In this document: positions 29,168 through 38,395 of the stretch, piece after piece | How positions within the stretch are numbered: the first letter of the stretch is position 1 | Layout: each line of letters begins with the position of its first letter | Origin: Nitratireductor kimnyeongensis | GTDB taxonomy: Bacteria; Pseudomonadota; Alphaproteobacteria; Rhizobiales; Rhizobiaceae | Assembly: GCF_019891395.1 (NCBI RefSeq) | Contig: NZ_CP078143.1 | Coordinates: 1,836,001 to 1,900,000 of the forward strand | DNA length: 64,000 nt | Direction: 5' to 3' | Notes under the pieces: model-generated | Seen by the model: only the letters and a program-made list of their open reading frames with translations | Databases searched by the model: none | Told to the model about the DNA's origin: nothing | Made by a program: the position numbers and the translations under genes

Positions 29168-30130
29168 ATGACCAATCACATTTTCTCGGGATGCATTCCC
29201 GCGCTGATGACGCCCTGCAAGGTTGATCGCAGCCCCGATTTCGATGCGCTGGTGCGCAAGGGCAAGGAACTGATCGAAACCGGCATGCGCGCCGTGGTTT
29301 ATTGTGGGTCGATGGGCGATTGGCCGCTCCTGACCGACGCGCAGCGCATGGAAGGCGTTACCCGGCTCGTTGAGGCCGGCGTCCCCGTCATTGTCGGGAC
29401 TGGCGCTGTCAACACGGCCGGTGCGGTGGCCCATGCAGCACATGCGGCCAAGGTGGGTGCGAAAGGACTGATGGTCATTCCGCGCGTGCTTTCACGCGGC
29501 ACGTCGACTGCGGCCCAACGCAACCATTTCAAGGCTGTTCTTTCGGCCGCTCCCGACCTGCCGGCGGTGATCTACAACAGTCCGTATTACGGGTTTGCCA
29601 CCCGGGCGGACCTGTTCTTCGCGCTGCGTACCGAGCATCCCAACCTGGTCGGCTTCAAAGAATTTGGCGGTGCTGCCGATCTGCGCTACGCGGCGGAAAA
29701 CATCACCGGCGGCGATCCGGACATCAAGCTGATGATCGGTGTCGACACGACGGTTTTTCACGGTTTCGTCAATTGCGGTGCGGATGGCGCCATCACCGGC
29801 ATCGGCAATGTGCTTCCTCGCGAAGTTCTGCATCTCGTCACGCTGAGCCAGGCCGCTGCGGCAGGCGACGCGGAAGCGCGCCAGCGCGCCGCCGAACTTG
29901 ACGCGGCACTCGCAGTGCTGTCCTCGTTCGACGAGGGGGCCGATCTCGTCCTTTATTACAAATACCTGATGGTGCTCTCAGGTGACGAAGCGTATCGCCT
30001 GCACTTCAACGAAACGGATGCACTGTCAAAGAGCCAGCGCGGCTATGCCGAAGCGCAGTACAAGCTCTTCTGCGACTGGTATGCGGACTGGAGCAAATTG
30101 CCAGGTGCCGTTGCAAAATCAGCAGCCTGA
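29168..30130 (+). CDS. Dihydrodipicolinate synthase/N-acetylneuraminate lyase family protein
   Basis: A 320-residue TIM-barrel class I aldolase-family enzyme. The Schiff-base lysine is Lys164 in VGFKEFGG and the catalytic tyrosine lies in VIYNSPYY. The phosphate/carboxylate loop is GSMGDW instead of the GTTGE of true DapA, so this is not lysine biosynthesis. In rhizobia, enzymes of this family beside GntR regulators and Ldh-family reductases act in hydroxyproline breakdown (pyrroline-4-hydroxy-2-carboxylate deaminase); that assignment is inference. GAGGAA precedes the ATG at 29168. Confidence 0.85.
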   Translation: MTNHIFSGCIPALMTPCKVDRSPDFDALVRKGKELIETGMRAVVYCGSMGDWPLLTDAQRMEGVTRLVEAGVPVIVGTGAVNTAGAVAHAAHAAKVGAKGLMVIPRVLSRGTSTAAQRNHFKAVLSAAPDLPAVIYNSPYYGFATRADLFFALRTEHPNLVGFKEFGGAADLRYAAENITGGDPDIKLMIGVDTTVFHGFVNCGADGAITGIGNVLPREVLHLVTLSQAAAAGDAEARQRAAELDAALAVLSSFDEGADLVLYYKYLMVLSGDEAYRLHFNETDALSKSQRGYAEAQYKLFCDWYADWSKLPGAVAKSAA

Positions 30131-30140
30131 CTTTGCCTAA

Positions 30141-30165
30141 GAGCCCTCCCTGTCCGGGAGGGCTC
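30141..30165. terminator. Hairpin between convergent genes
   Basis: GAGCCCTCCC pairs perfectly with GGGAGGGCTC around TGTCC. It lies between the converging lyase and dehydrogenase genes and could serve both strands; T tracts are weak. Confidence 0.65.
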
Positions 30166-30171
30166 CCATGT

Positions 30172-31200
30172 TCAAACTGCATCAAGTCCTTTTCCGCGCA
30201 GTCGTTCGAGCAGTGCCATTTCCTCGGATGTGAGACGGATGCCTTCGGCAAGCGCCTTCTGACGGGCGGCAAACCGCCGCTGGGAGGGTAGCCGCGCGCC
30301 TTGGCCGGTCATGGCCTCAAACAGCATTTCGGCACGCGCCAGCGGGTCGCCCGCCCGACCTTGTGAAAAGCGGGTGGGATCAAAGGCGAGGATGAGTTCG
30401 CCATGGGCCGGCGCCAATGCGGTGGTTCCCAGGGCTTCCAGTGCCTCCGGGCTGGTCAAGTCGCCGATCATGACTGCGGCAAGCAACTCGATCATGGTGG
30501 AAATCGCAGATCCCTTGTGAGCGCCAAAGGGAAGCATTGCCCCATCGAGGGCGGCCTCCGGATCTGTGGTGGGATGTCCGTCCCGGTCGATCGCCCAGCC
30601 GTCGGGCAGCTGCTTTCCGGCACGGCGATAAAGCTCTATTTCGCCGCGTGCGGCAACGCTGGTGGCGAAGTCGAAGACATAGGGATTCTTGTCGCGCCGT
30701 GGCCAGCCAAAGGCAAACGGGTTCGTACCCAGAAGCGCGGCACTGCCACCGGATGGGGCAACGCTGGCATAGCTCGGGCACATGGCCATGGCGGCAAGGC
30801 CGTGCTCCGTCAGCAGTTCGATCTCGGGCCATAGGGCAGCGAAGTGGGTACAGTCATTGATGACAAGAGCCGCAAGTCCGAATTTTCTGGCCTTTTCGGC
30901 CAGAACGGGTGCGCCGGCTTCGAAGGCCGCATTGGAGAAGCCACCCCCGGCCGCAACGCGAACGATGGCACTGTCATCGCTGGAGAGCTCCGGTACCGCA
31001 TCCGGGACGACCTTGCCGGCCTTGATAGTGCGCAGGCAACCTTCGACGCGATAGACGCCGTGGGATTTGCATGCATCGCGCTCTCCGGCAACGATCACCC
31101 TGGTCAATGCGGCCGCGTGGAGGGGAGAAAGCCCCCCCTTGAGCATGATCTCCTCGACCAAACCGGTGAGTTCATCGATGGTCAGTATGGCTCCGCTCAT
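30172..31200 (-). CDS. Ldh family oxidoreductase (malate/L-lactate dehydrogenase type)
   Basis: A 342-residue NAD(P)-dependent enzyme of the malate/L-lactate/ureidoglycolate/cyclic-imine reductase family, which uses a fold distinct from classical lactate dehydrogenases. Recognisable parts are the HGVYRVEG segment, the nucleotide-loop GGSAALLGTNPFAFGWP and the FDFATSVAARGEI stretch. Relatives reduce pyrroline-2-carboxylate or piperideine-2-carboxylate, which fits the neighbouring DapA-like gene. It converges on that gene, so the two are not co-transcribed. Confidence 0.85.
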   Translation of the reverse strand: MSGAILTIDELTGLVEEIMLKGGLSPLHAAALTRVIVAGERDACKSHGVYRVEGCLRTIKAGKVVPDAVPELSSDDSAIVRVAAGGGFSNAAFEAGAPVLAEKARKFGLAALVINDCTHFAALWPEIELLTEHGLAAMAMCPSYASVAPSGGSAALLGTNPFAFGWPRRDKNPYVFDFATSVAARGEIELYRRAGKQLPDGWAIDRDGHPTTDPEAALDGAMLPFGAHKGSAISTMIELLAAVMIGDLTSPEALEALGTTALAPAHGELILAFDPTRFSQGRAGDPLARAEMLFEAMTGQGARLPSQRRFAARQKALAEGIRLTSEEMALLERLRGKGLDAV

Positions 31201-31385
31201 GAATTACCCTCTCCTTCGATTGCCGACGCGCAGATGCCGGGCGACCCGGGCGGCATCACTCCCGAACGGCTCTAGCTTATCTGAAGGCTTTAGCAAATAA
31301 GGGAGTTCACGAAGCCATGCTGGGCGCCGTGCGAGAAGAGGGCGAGAAGAGGGCGGAAAGAGGGCCAGTGCCCGCACTCGGATGA

Positions 31386-32165
31386 TCACTGGTTCAGAAG
31401 ATCAATCCCGTTACTCGTGAACAGATTGGATACCTTGTAGGCGGCTTCGGTGCGATTGGTCGCCTTCAGTTTCTGCATGATGTTTCGAATGTGTACCTTG
31501 ACCGTGCTCTCGCACATGTTCAGTTCGTAGGCGATAATTTTGTTGGGTTTGCCCTGCCAGATGGCCTCAGCCACCTGGATCTGGCGAGGGGTGAACATTT
31601 CCGTCAGGCGCGGGTTATGCCCGGCGTCGCCGTTGATGACCTCACGGATGGCGAAGACGGTGCTGGCGGGCACGAATACCCCGCCGGCAAGTGCAAGGTT
31701 GATGGCTTCGACACAAACCTCGACACTCACCGACGAAGGTATATAGCCCCGCACGCCATAGTCGAGAGCATTGACGATCTGCACGACATCATCCCGGTCC
31801 GCCAGGATGATCAATGGCGCTGATCCGGACACCTTGATGGTCTGCCTGATTAGCTCCTCCATGTGGGATTCCATTATGTTGGTGGAGCCCACATGGAGGA
31901 GCACAGCGGCCAGTGGAGGATGCCGGTCCGCTTCATTCTGCCATTCTTCCATCGTGCTGCAGGCAAACACATCCCAGGGAGCTGGATGAGATGCCAGGCT
32001 GCTGCGCAGGCACTGACGTGCCAGGATCCGGTCATCGACGAGGACCACCGAGCCCTTCTGCGTGAGTGCACGGCTCGAGGTTTTTCCAATCGTGCTGCGG
32101 CGGGCCTCTTGCGGCGGCAAGTCCGGTCCGTGGGAGGATGCGGTACAGGATGAGAAGGCCGTCAT
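31386..32165 (-). CDS. LuxR-type regulator with degenerate receiver domain
   Basis: A 259-residue protein. The N-terminal receiver-like fold (about 38-160) keeps the acidic pair Asp44-Asp45 in VLVDDR, but the phospho-acceptor position at the end of beta-3 (AAVLLHVGS) is His91 rather than Asp, and the usual conserved Lys is replaced in GYIPSSVS. The C-terminal LuxR HTH is intact (LTPRQIQVAEAIWQGKPNK and ESTVKVHIRNIMQKLKATNRTEA). It is probably phosphorylation-independent. It is divergent from the cyclase-TPR gene across about 230 bp. Confidence 0.88.
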   Translation of the reverse strand: MTAFSSCTASSHGPDLPPQEARRSTIGKTSSRALTQKGSVVLVDDRILARQCLRSSLASHPAPWDVFACSTMEEWQNEADRHPPLAAVLLHVGSTNIMESHMEELIRQTIKVSGSAPLIILADRDDVVQIVNALDYGVRGYIPSSVSVEVCVEAINLALAGGVFVPASTVFAIREVINGDAGHNPRLTEMFTPRQIQVAEAIWQGKPNKIIAYELNMCESTVKVHIRNIMQKLKATNRTEAAYKVSNLFTSNGIDLLNQ

Positions 32166-32392
32166 GTTGGAAACCCGCTGTTTTCGCCGAGGTTGCTCTG
32201 CTAACGGATGCTAGATTAACCACCACAGCATGTGACTTCTGTGAAATTGGCTACACTTGCCAACGGAGATGTTTCTCAGCCACGCAACAACCCAGATTGC
32301 GCCGGCAAATGGACTCGTGCTCTTCCCGGTTGCCCGAACCCCTAAGCGGGGATACGCTGGGGTCCTTGAGGGGCACCAACTGAAAAAAATCC

Positions 32393-34171
32393 ATGTCCGA
32401 GGGGCAATATACCCGACAGGTCACGACGATCGCGTCTATCGACGCAGTCGGATTTTCACGGCTAATGGGAATCGATGACGCGTTTGCGGTGGCCGCATTC
32501 GAGGAGCGTCGGTCGATCATCGCCGACAGTTGCGATGCCGCCGGTGGTCGAACATTCGGTGCTGCCGGCGATAGCATCATGGCGGAATTCGGCACACCCA
32601 TAGACGCGTTGCGCGCCGCCTTCGATTTCCAGAGCCGGATTGTCGACCTCAACGGTCAGGTGCCCGGCGACCGGCGCATGCCGTTCCGGGTCGGAATCAA
32701 TACGGGCAATGTGATCGTTCGGGGCGCCAGCCTTTACGGCGATGACGTCAACATTGCCGCCCGCATTCAGGAACTGGCCCCCACGGATGGGCTGGCGATC
32801 TCGGAAACAACCTGGAACCATGTCAGGGACAAGGTTGCCGCCAGCTTCACCGATCTCGGCGAGCGGCAACTCAAGAACATCGCTCTTCCGGTTCGCATTT
32901 TCGTGGCGAGCCGGGGCGAGGGTGAGCAGACACAGATGGTGCCGCATCGGACCGCCGACCCGGCCGCTCCGCCGGCGGTTGCCGTTCTGCCGTTTCAGAA
33001 CGAGGCCGGCGCGCGGGAATTCGACTACATCGCCGACGGCGTTGCTGAAGATATCATTCAAGGTCTTTGCAGCACGCGTTGGCTGCCGGTGATCGCGCGG
33101 GAATCGAGCTTCCAGTTTCGCGACAAGGCGCTGGGTGCGCGCATGACCGGCAGCGCGCTTGGTGCCCGCTATCTCGTTGACGGCAGGCTCGCACGCGGCC
33201 ATGCACATTTCGATCTCGTTATCACGCTGACCGATGCGTCAAATGAAAGACTGGTATGGACACGTGGATTCCGCCGGCCATTGGACGAAGTCTCTCTGGT
33301 CAACGATGAGATCGGTGGCCAGATCGTTTCCATGCTCGAAAAAGAGGTGGAAAGGGTCGAGCAGGCGCGCACATTTCAGGTGCCATGGGAGAGCCTCGAA
33401 ACATGGCAGCTCGTGCGGCGCGCGCGCTGGCACATGCAGCGCCGCACCCGCGAGGACACGGCGCTGGCATTCGACTGTCTCGATGAGGCACGCCGGAAAG
33501 CCCCTAATTCGAGCGCGGTGCTGAACGAACTCGCATGGTGGCACTTTTGGCGTGGATGGCTGCGGTCGGGTGCAGGCGACGACCTCGACAAAGTCACGGA
33601 TCTGTCGCGCAAATCATTGTTGATGGACAGCCAGGATGCACGGCCGCACGCCAATCTCGGCGCCGTTGCAATCATGAGGGGCCAACCGAAGGCCGCGATC
33701 GAACACCTGCATGAAGCCCTGCAGATCAACCCCAGTTTCGCATTCGCCCATTCGGCAATGGGCAGCGCCCATCTGTTGCTTGGGGAGGCGGGTAGGGCCA
33801 TACCTCTGCTTGAGACAGCACGGCGTTTGAGCCCGTTCGACATTTACGGCTTCCACAATCTTGGCGAACTGGCCGCCGCCTGCTGCTTTGAAGAGCGGTG
33901 GGACGAGGCCATCGCAGCGGCGGAGGCTTCGCTGGGTCTGTCGCCGCGGTATTTCTACGCGCGCTTTCTTAAGATCGGAGCACTCGCACGGTGTGACCGC
34001 GTGGACGACGCACGCCGGGAACGCGCGATTTTCAACGCCTATCATCCCGATTTTTCGCTTGAACGTGTCGCATGGATACCTTTCGCACAGAAATCGGCGA
34101 CTGCGTTCCTCATCGACAATTTCAACATCGCCAATCAGGAGGATGGAGCACCCGAACCCGGACCTGCGTGA
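32393..34171 (+). CDS. Class III adenylate/guanylate cyclase domain with TolB-like and TPR regions
   Basis: A 592-residue protein with no membrane segment. The N-terminal cyclase domain (about 10-170) has metal ligands Asp17 (SIDAVGFSRLM) and Asp60 (AAGDSIMAEF) and the transition-state Asn/Arg in GDDVNIAARIQ. The Lys that normally selects adenine is not conserved (GRTFGAAGD). The middle part (about 195-310) matches the TolB/FlgO-like module (VAVLPFQN..., YLVDGRLAR). The C-terminal half has TPR-like helical repeats (for example ARPHANLGAVAIMRGQPKAA). The fusion protein gene begins 60 bp downstream on the same strand. Confidence 0.88.
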   Translation: MSEGQYTRQVTTIASIDAVGFSRLMGIDDAFAVAAFEERRSIIADSCDAAGGRTFGAAGDSIMAEFGTPIDALRAAFDFQSRIVDLNGQVPGDRRMPFRVGINTGNVIVRGASLYGDDVNIAARIQELAPTDGLAISETTWNHVRDKVAASFTDLGERQLKNIALPVRIFVASRGEGEQTQMVPHRTADPAAPPAVAVLPFQNEAGAREFDYIADGVAEDIIQGLCSTRWLPVIARESSFQFRDKALGARMTGSALGARYLVDGRLARGHAHFDLVITLTDASNERLVWTRGFRRPLDEVSLVNDEIGGQIVSMLEKEVERVEQARTFQVPWESLETWQLVRRARWHMQRRTREDTALAFDCLDEARRKAPNSSAVLNELAWWHFWRGWLRSGAGDDLDKVTDLSRKSLLMDSQDARPHANLGAVAIMRGQPKAAIEHLHEALQINPSFAFAHSAMGSAHLLLGEAGRAIPLLETARRLSPFDIYGFHNLGELAAACCFEERWDEAIAAAEASLGLSPRYFYARFLKIGALARCDRVDDARRERAIFNAYHPDFSLERVAWIPFAQKSATAFLIDNFNIANQEDGAPEPGPA

Positions 34172-34231
34172 ATTGCTTCACACATAATCGGCCCTTTCAC
34201 GCGTAGGCCTTTGCTGTCGGAGGGGAACGCA

Positions 34232-37200
34232 ATGGCGACGACCAAATATTACGACGGCGTGCGTGAAGCGCAGCGCACTCAGGGGCCGATAGCCCACATG
34301 CCGCCGTTCGATATGGAGCGGATGCGTGCAAAGGGTTGGCGCGCCAAACTTACCAGCCGCCTGCTTGAGAACCCGCGGTGGGTGCTTGGTTTCTTGCGGC
34401 GGTTTCATCCCGTACTCAAAATAGGCGATTTCGTGCTTGTGACGCGCAGCGAAGATGTGCGCGAAATCCTTGAGCGTCAGGACGTATTCCAAACCCCTTA
34501 CGGTCTTGAAATGGCGGAGATCGCCGGAGGGACCAACTTCATTCTCGGCATGCAGGACGGTCCGGAATATCGACGCATGAAATCGACCGTATTGTCAGCC
34601 TTTCCTGCGGACGAGGTCGAAGGGGTTGTACGCCCTATGGCGGCGCGGCACGCTTCAGCCATCATGCAACGCGCCGCCCCGCGTTTTGATGCGGTTGCCG
34701 CGCTTCTGCGTGTCGTCCCGGTTCGCATCTGCCGCGATTATTTCGGCATTCTCATCGACGATGAGGAGGCCTTCTCTGATTGGGCCAATGCTTTGAGCGG
34801 CTTGTTTTTCGCCGATCCCGGTGCCGATCCTGTGACACGGGAACTGGCGGTTGTGGCCGCCGATCGCGTGCGGCGATCGATTGATCGATCGGTCATGGCG
34901 GTACGCGAGGGGACGGTGCCAAACACCACACCGCTTGGGCGGCTGGTCAAGATGCTCGATGCGGAAGAACCACAGATCAGCCTCGGCGAGGTCCATGCGA
35001 TCATGCTGGGCATGATTGCCGGCTTTACGCCCACCAATCTTCTGGCGAGTGGCAATTGCCTGGATGTCGTGCTTTCCAAACCCGAGGCGCGTCGGGCAGT
35101 GGAAGAGGCGATCGCGGCCGGCGACGATGCGCGTCTCGAACGCGCCATCCTTGAGGCGATGCGCTTCAAGCCTATCTGGGTAGGTCCGTTCCGGTACACA
35201 GCGCGGGATGCGGTGCTCGCCAAAGGGACACGCCGCGAACGGAAGATAAAAGCAGGCACCACGGTGATGCCCGCGACCCTTTCGGCCATGTTCGACCCGG
35301 CAGTGGTGCGTGAACCCGAGCGCTTCGACACGGACCGTCCGGCGCGGGATTACATGGTGTTCGGTCATGGCATTCACCAGTGCATCGGTGCTGCAATCGC
35401 CCGGATACAGATCGCTGAGTGCTTCCGCGCACTGTTCTCAAAGCCCGGGTTGAAACGCGGCGGCGGGAAAGACGGGCGCTTGAAACGGCTCGGCGCCTAT
35501 CCGGAAAGTCTCACGGTTTGCTTTGATCCCGCCCCACTTTCAAGGACGGTCCAGCACGCCATGGTGACAGCCGTGTTTCCCTGCGACAGGGACGCGCCGC
35601 TGGACGCGTTGCGCGAAAGGGTCGATAGGCTGGGCAATCCGGCGGGAGAAGCGATGACGCGCGCGCTGGACGCGAGTGGCGTGATCCATTTCGCCAGCAT
35701 CGCCGTGATCGACGGGCGAAGCGAAAGGGAGAGCAACAGCGCCGGTCACCTCGTCGTCGAGTTATCAGGCGATGGCACGAAGGATCAGGTCGTGGATGCT
35801 TTTGTGCAGGGGGCCGAACCCATTCTACGGGAGCTTTTTGCCATGGCGAGCGGAACGAGCGGGCATAAGCCGGCCGGTACGCTTATCCGCGACAACGCGC
35901 TCGATATCTCCCCGACCTTCGGCAGCAATGCGGGGCTTGTGTTCTCCGGCACACCTGGTCACTCTGTCCGGCGCATCCGGGCGGAAGCGGAGTTGGAAAA
36001 GACCGCACGCGAAGAAATCGCGGCGGCGCCTGACGGCGCCGAGGCGGGCAGAATTCTGGACAGTGTCCGGCAGAAACTGGCCAACGACGGGCGCTTCGAC
36101 TGGGCGTTCGAGCCCGCCGAAACGCTGCTGGAGAAACCGGCCGGCAGCCTTGCCAGCGCAGTCAAGCGGACTCTGCGCGCGCCGAAAGTTCTGGTGGCGG
36201 TGACGGTAACACTCCTCATCTGCCTCGCCATCACCTATTCGCTGGTGTTCGGCTACGCGCCCGGCTTCTTTCGCAATCTGCTGATCGTCGGCACCTCAAT
36301 CGTGCTCACCCTGATCGGCGTGATCATGCTGCTTGCCTTCATAGCGGGGCTCTTGATCCTCTATCTGAGGCGGCTTGAAAAACGTGATGTGCCGAGCGAC
36401 CGAAATGCGGATCTGTCGGCTCTCGAAGAGATTTCAAAGCGGGAAAACCATCTGGCGCAAAATCATCTTACCGCGGTCTCGACGCTCAAGGGCGGTTGGT
36501 TGAGACGCCTTGCGCTGCGTCTCTCCTTCTATCTGATTTCGATCATGGCCCGGCAGGTTTTCCGGCCGGGGTACCTTTCCGATATCAACACGATCCACTT
36601 TGCCCGCTGGGTGCTCCTGCCGGCGACGAAACAGCTTGTCTTCTTCAGCAATTATGGCGGGAGCTGGGAAAGCTATCTGGAGGATTTCATCACCAAGGCG
36701 CGCGCCGGTCTGACCGGGGTCTGGAGCAACACGGAAGGATTTCCGAGAACGCGAATGCTGTTCTTCGACGGGGCGAGTGATGGCGACCGCTTCAAGCGCT
36801 GGGCGCGGGCACAGCAGGTTCCGACGCTTTTCTGGTATGCGGCCTATCCAGGCCTCACCACTGCGCGTATCCGCATCAACTCGCTGATCCGCAGCGGTAT
36901 CGCGAAGGCGGAAACCGAAAGTGAAGCGCGCGACTGGCTGCGCCTGTTCGGCTCGCAACCGCGCCCACGTGACACGCTTGAAATCGAGGAGATCCAGTCG
37001 ATCTTCTTCGGACCTCTTGGCCCGCTCGCAAAAGCGGAGTTGCTCGCCTTCCATATCCCGGCGGACCTGCCGCGCCCGGCGCGGCGGGAATGGTTGGCGT
37101 TTTTGCTGGAACGTACCAGTTTCGGCAATCAGCTTCCGCCCGAGCGGGCCATGATCACCCTTTTCGGGCCGGATGGGCTGAGAAGGCTGGGGCTGGGAGA

Positions 37201-38395
37201 GCGCTCGGGCGACGACCGCCTCGACGGTTTTCCGGCCGCCTTTCGGCAGGGCATGGCAACGGAGGCGCGCAGCCGTGTGCTCGACGACATCGGCAAGAGC
37301 GCACCGGAACGCTGGGCATGGGGCTCGCAGGAGAAGCCGGTCGATGTCGCGGTGATCTGCTATGCGCGCATGTATGAAACACTGGACAAAGACATTCAGT
37401 CACTGATGCACGCAACAGACAAAGCGGGCGTGAAGCCCGTTGCGCAGCTTCCCCTGGAAATCAAAAGAGAGGGCGGGCACGCGGTTGAGCAATTCGGTTT
37501 CGCCGACGGTATTTCCCAGCCGATCGTGCGGGGCACGCCGCGGGCAAAAGAAAGCGCATCGCCCATGCACCTCATCGCTCCGGGCGAGTTCTTACTTGGC
37601 TATCCGGATGAAAACGCGCTCTACCCGCCTTCCCCAACGATTGTCGAAACCGAAGATCGCCTCGGCATACTTCCAGTGGTGGAAACGGGAGAAGAAACAC
37701 CGCTCTTCGGCAAGAAGGCAACCTTGCGAGACTTCGGACGAAATGGCAGTTTTATGGTGATCCGCCAGCTCGAACAGCATGTTTCCGCCTTCAACACCTA
37801 TTGCCGTCATGCTGCCGAAGCGGTGCGCACCGAGACGGGCAATGCCAGGCTCGATTCGAAATGGATCGCCGCCAAAATGATCGGACGCTGGCAGGACGGC
37901 ACCTCCCTGGTGCGCAATCCCAATGGACGCAACGACCGCGAGCCTGATAACGATTTCGCCTTTGCCTTGGAAGACTCGCAGGGGCTTCATTGCCCTTTGG
38001 GTTCGCATGTGCGCCGCTCCAACCCGAGAGACTCGTTGGGGGACGATCCGCAAACCCAGCTCAGGATCAACAATCGCCATCGCATTCTGCGTTGCGGACG
38101 AACCTACAAAAGCGATCAGGAAACAGGCCTGCTTTTCATGTGCCTCAATGCCGATATCGAGCGACAATATGAGTTCATGCAGCAAAGCTGGATCTCGGCC
38201 TCCTTCTTTCAGGGGCTCACGGATGAGAAGGACCCGGCCATCGGCGCCAATGAGGGCAAGGGCAGTTTCTCTATCCCGATTGGTGAGGGGCGGCTGATGC
38301 TGCGTGACCTGCCAAGCTTCGTGACCACGCGCGGCGGTGGCTATTTCTTCATGCCGAGCCGCTCCAGCCTGCGGTATCTCCTGTCCCGCTTGTGA
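34232..38395 (+). CDS. Cytochrome P450 - membrane hairpin - DyP-type peroxidase fusion
   Basis: A single 1387-residue frame, start at 34232 after GGAGGGG (a TTG at 34211 is also in frame). Residues about 1-435 are a cytochrome P450: EAMR (308-311, ExxR) and the heme loop FGHGIHQCIG with Cys384. The I-helix reads AGFTPT (263-268), without the acid-alcohol pair. Residues 440-640 are unassigned. Two membrane helices lie at about 653-675 and 683-712 with a short loop, so both flanks face the same side. Residues 740-915 are a conserved-looking unassigned domain (FSNYGGSWESYLEDF, VWSNTEGFPRT). Residues about 918-1387 are a DyP peroxidase: FGFADGISQP (Asp1092), proximal His1259 in PLGSHVRRSNPR, and the ILRCG segment near Arg1287. 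Both hemes would face the cytoplasm if the P450 does (inference). Substrate unknown. Confidence 0.88.
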   Translation: MATTKYYDGVREAQRTQGPIAHMPPFDMERMRAKGWRAKLTSRLLENPRWVLGFLRRFHPVLKIGDFVLVTRSEDVREILERQDVFQTPYGLEMAEIAGGTNFILGMQDGPEYRRMKSTVLSAFPADEVEGVVRPMAARHASAIMQRAAPRFDAVAALLRVVPVRICRDYFGILIDDEEAFSDWANALSGLFFADPGADPVTRELAVVAADRVRRSIDRSVMAVREGTVPNTTPLGRLVKMLDAEEPQISLGEVHAIMLGMIAGFTPTNLLASGNCLDVVLSKPEARRAVEEAIAAGDDARLERAILEAMRFKPIWVGPFRYTARDAVLAKGTRRERKIKAGTTVMPATLSAMFDPAVVREPERFDTDRPARDYMVFGHGIHQCIGAAIARIQIAECFRALFSKPGLKRGGGKDGRLKRLGAYPESLTVCFDPAPLSRTVQHAMVTAVFPCDRDAPLDALRERVDRLGNPAGEAMTRALDASGVIHFASIAVIDGRSERESNSAGHLVVELSGDGTKDQVVDAFVQGAEPILRELFAMASGTSGHKPAGTLIRDNALDISPTFGSNAGLVFSGTPGHSVRRIRAEAELEKTAREEIAAAPDGAEAGRILDSVRQKLANDGRFDWAFEPAETLLEKPAGSLASAVKRTLRAPKVLVAVTVTLLICLAITYSLVFGYAPGFFRNLLIVGTSIVLTLIGVIMLLAFIAGLLILYLRRLEKRDVPSDRNADLSALEEISKRENHLAQNHLTAVSTLKGGWLRRLALRLSFYLISIMARQVFRPGYLSDINTIHFARWVLLPATKQLVFFSNYGGSWESYLEDFITKARAGLTGVWSNTEGFPRTRMLFFDGASDGDRFKRWARAQQVPTLFWYAAYPGLTTARIRINSLIRSGIAKAETESEARDWLRLFGSQPRPRDTLEIEEIQSIFFGPLGPLAKAELLAFHIPADLPRPARREWLAFLLERTSFGNQLPPERAMITLFGPDGLRRLGLGERSGDDRLDGFPAAFRQGMATEARSRVLDDIGKSAPERWAWGSQEKPVDVAVICYARMYETLDKDIQSLMHATDKAGVKPVAQLPLEIKREGGHAVEQFGFADGISQPIVRGTPRAKESASPMHLIAPGEFLLGYPDENALYPPSPTIVETEDRLGILPVVETGEETPLFGKKATLRDFGRNGSFMVIRQLEQHVSAFNTYCRHAAEAVRTETGNARLDSKWIAAKMIGRWQDGTSLVRNPNGRNDREPDNDFAFALEDSQGLHCPLGSHVRRSNPRDSLGDDPQTQLRINNRHRILRCGRTYKSDQETGLLFMCLNADIERQYEFMQQSWISASFFQGLTDEKDPAIGANEGKGSFSIPIGEGRLMLRDLPSFVTTRGGGYFFMPSRSSLRYLLSRL

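Noticed and set aside
34232..38395. Reading the P450-DyP gene as two genes joined by a sequencing error
   Set aside because: The frame is uninterrupted and the junction contains a coherent two-helix membrane segment and further domain-like sequence, not a short linker with stop or start signals.
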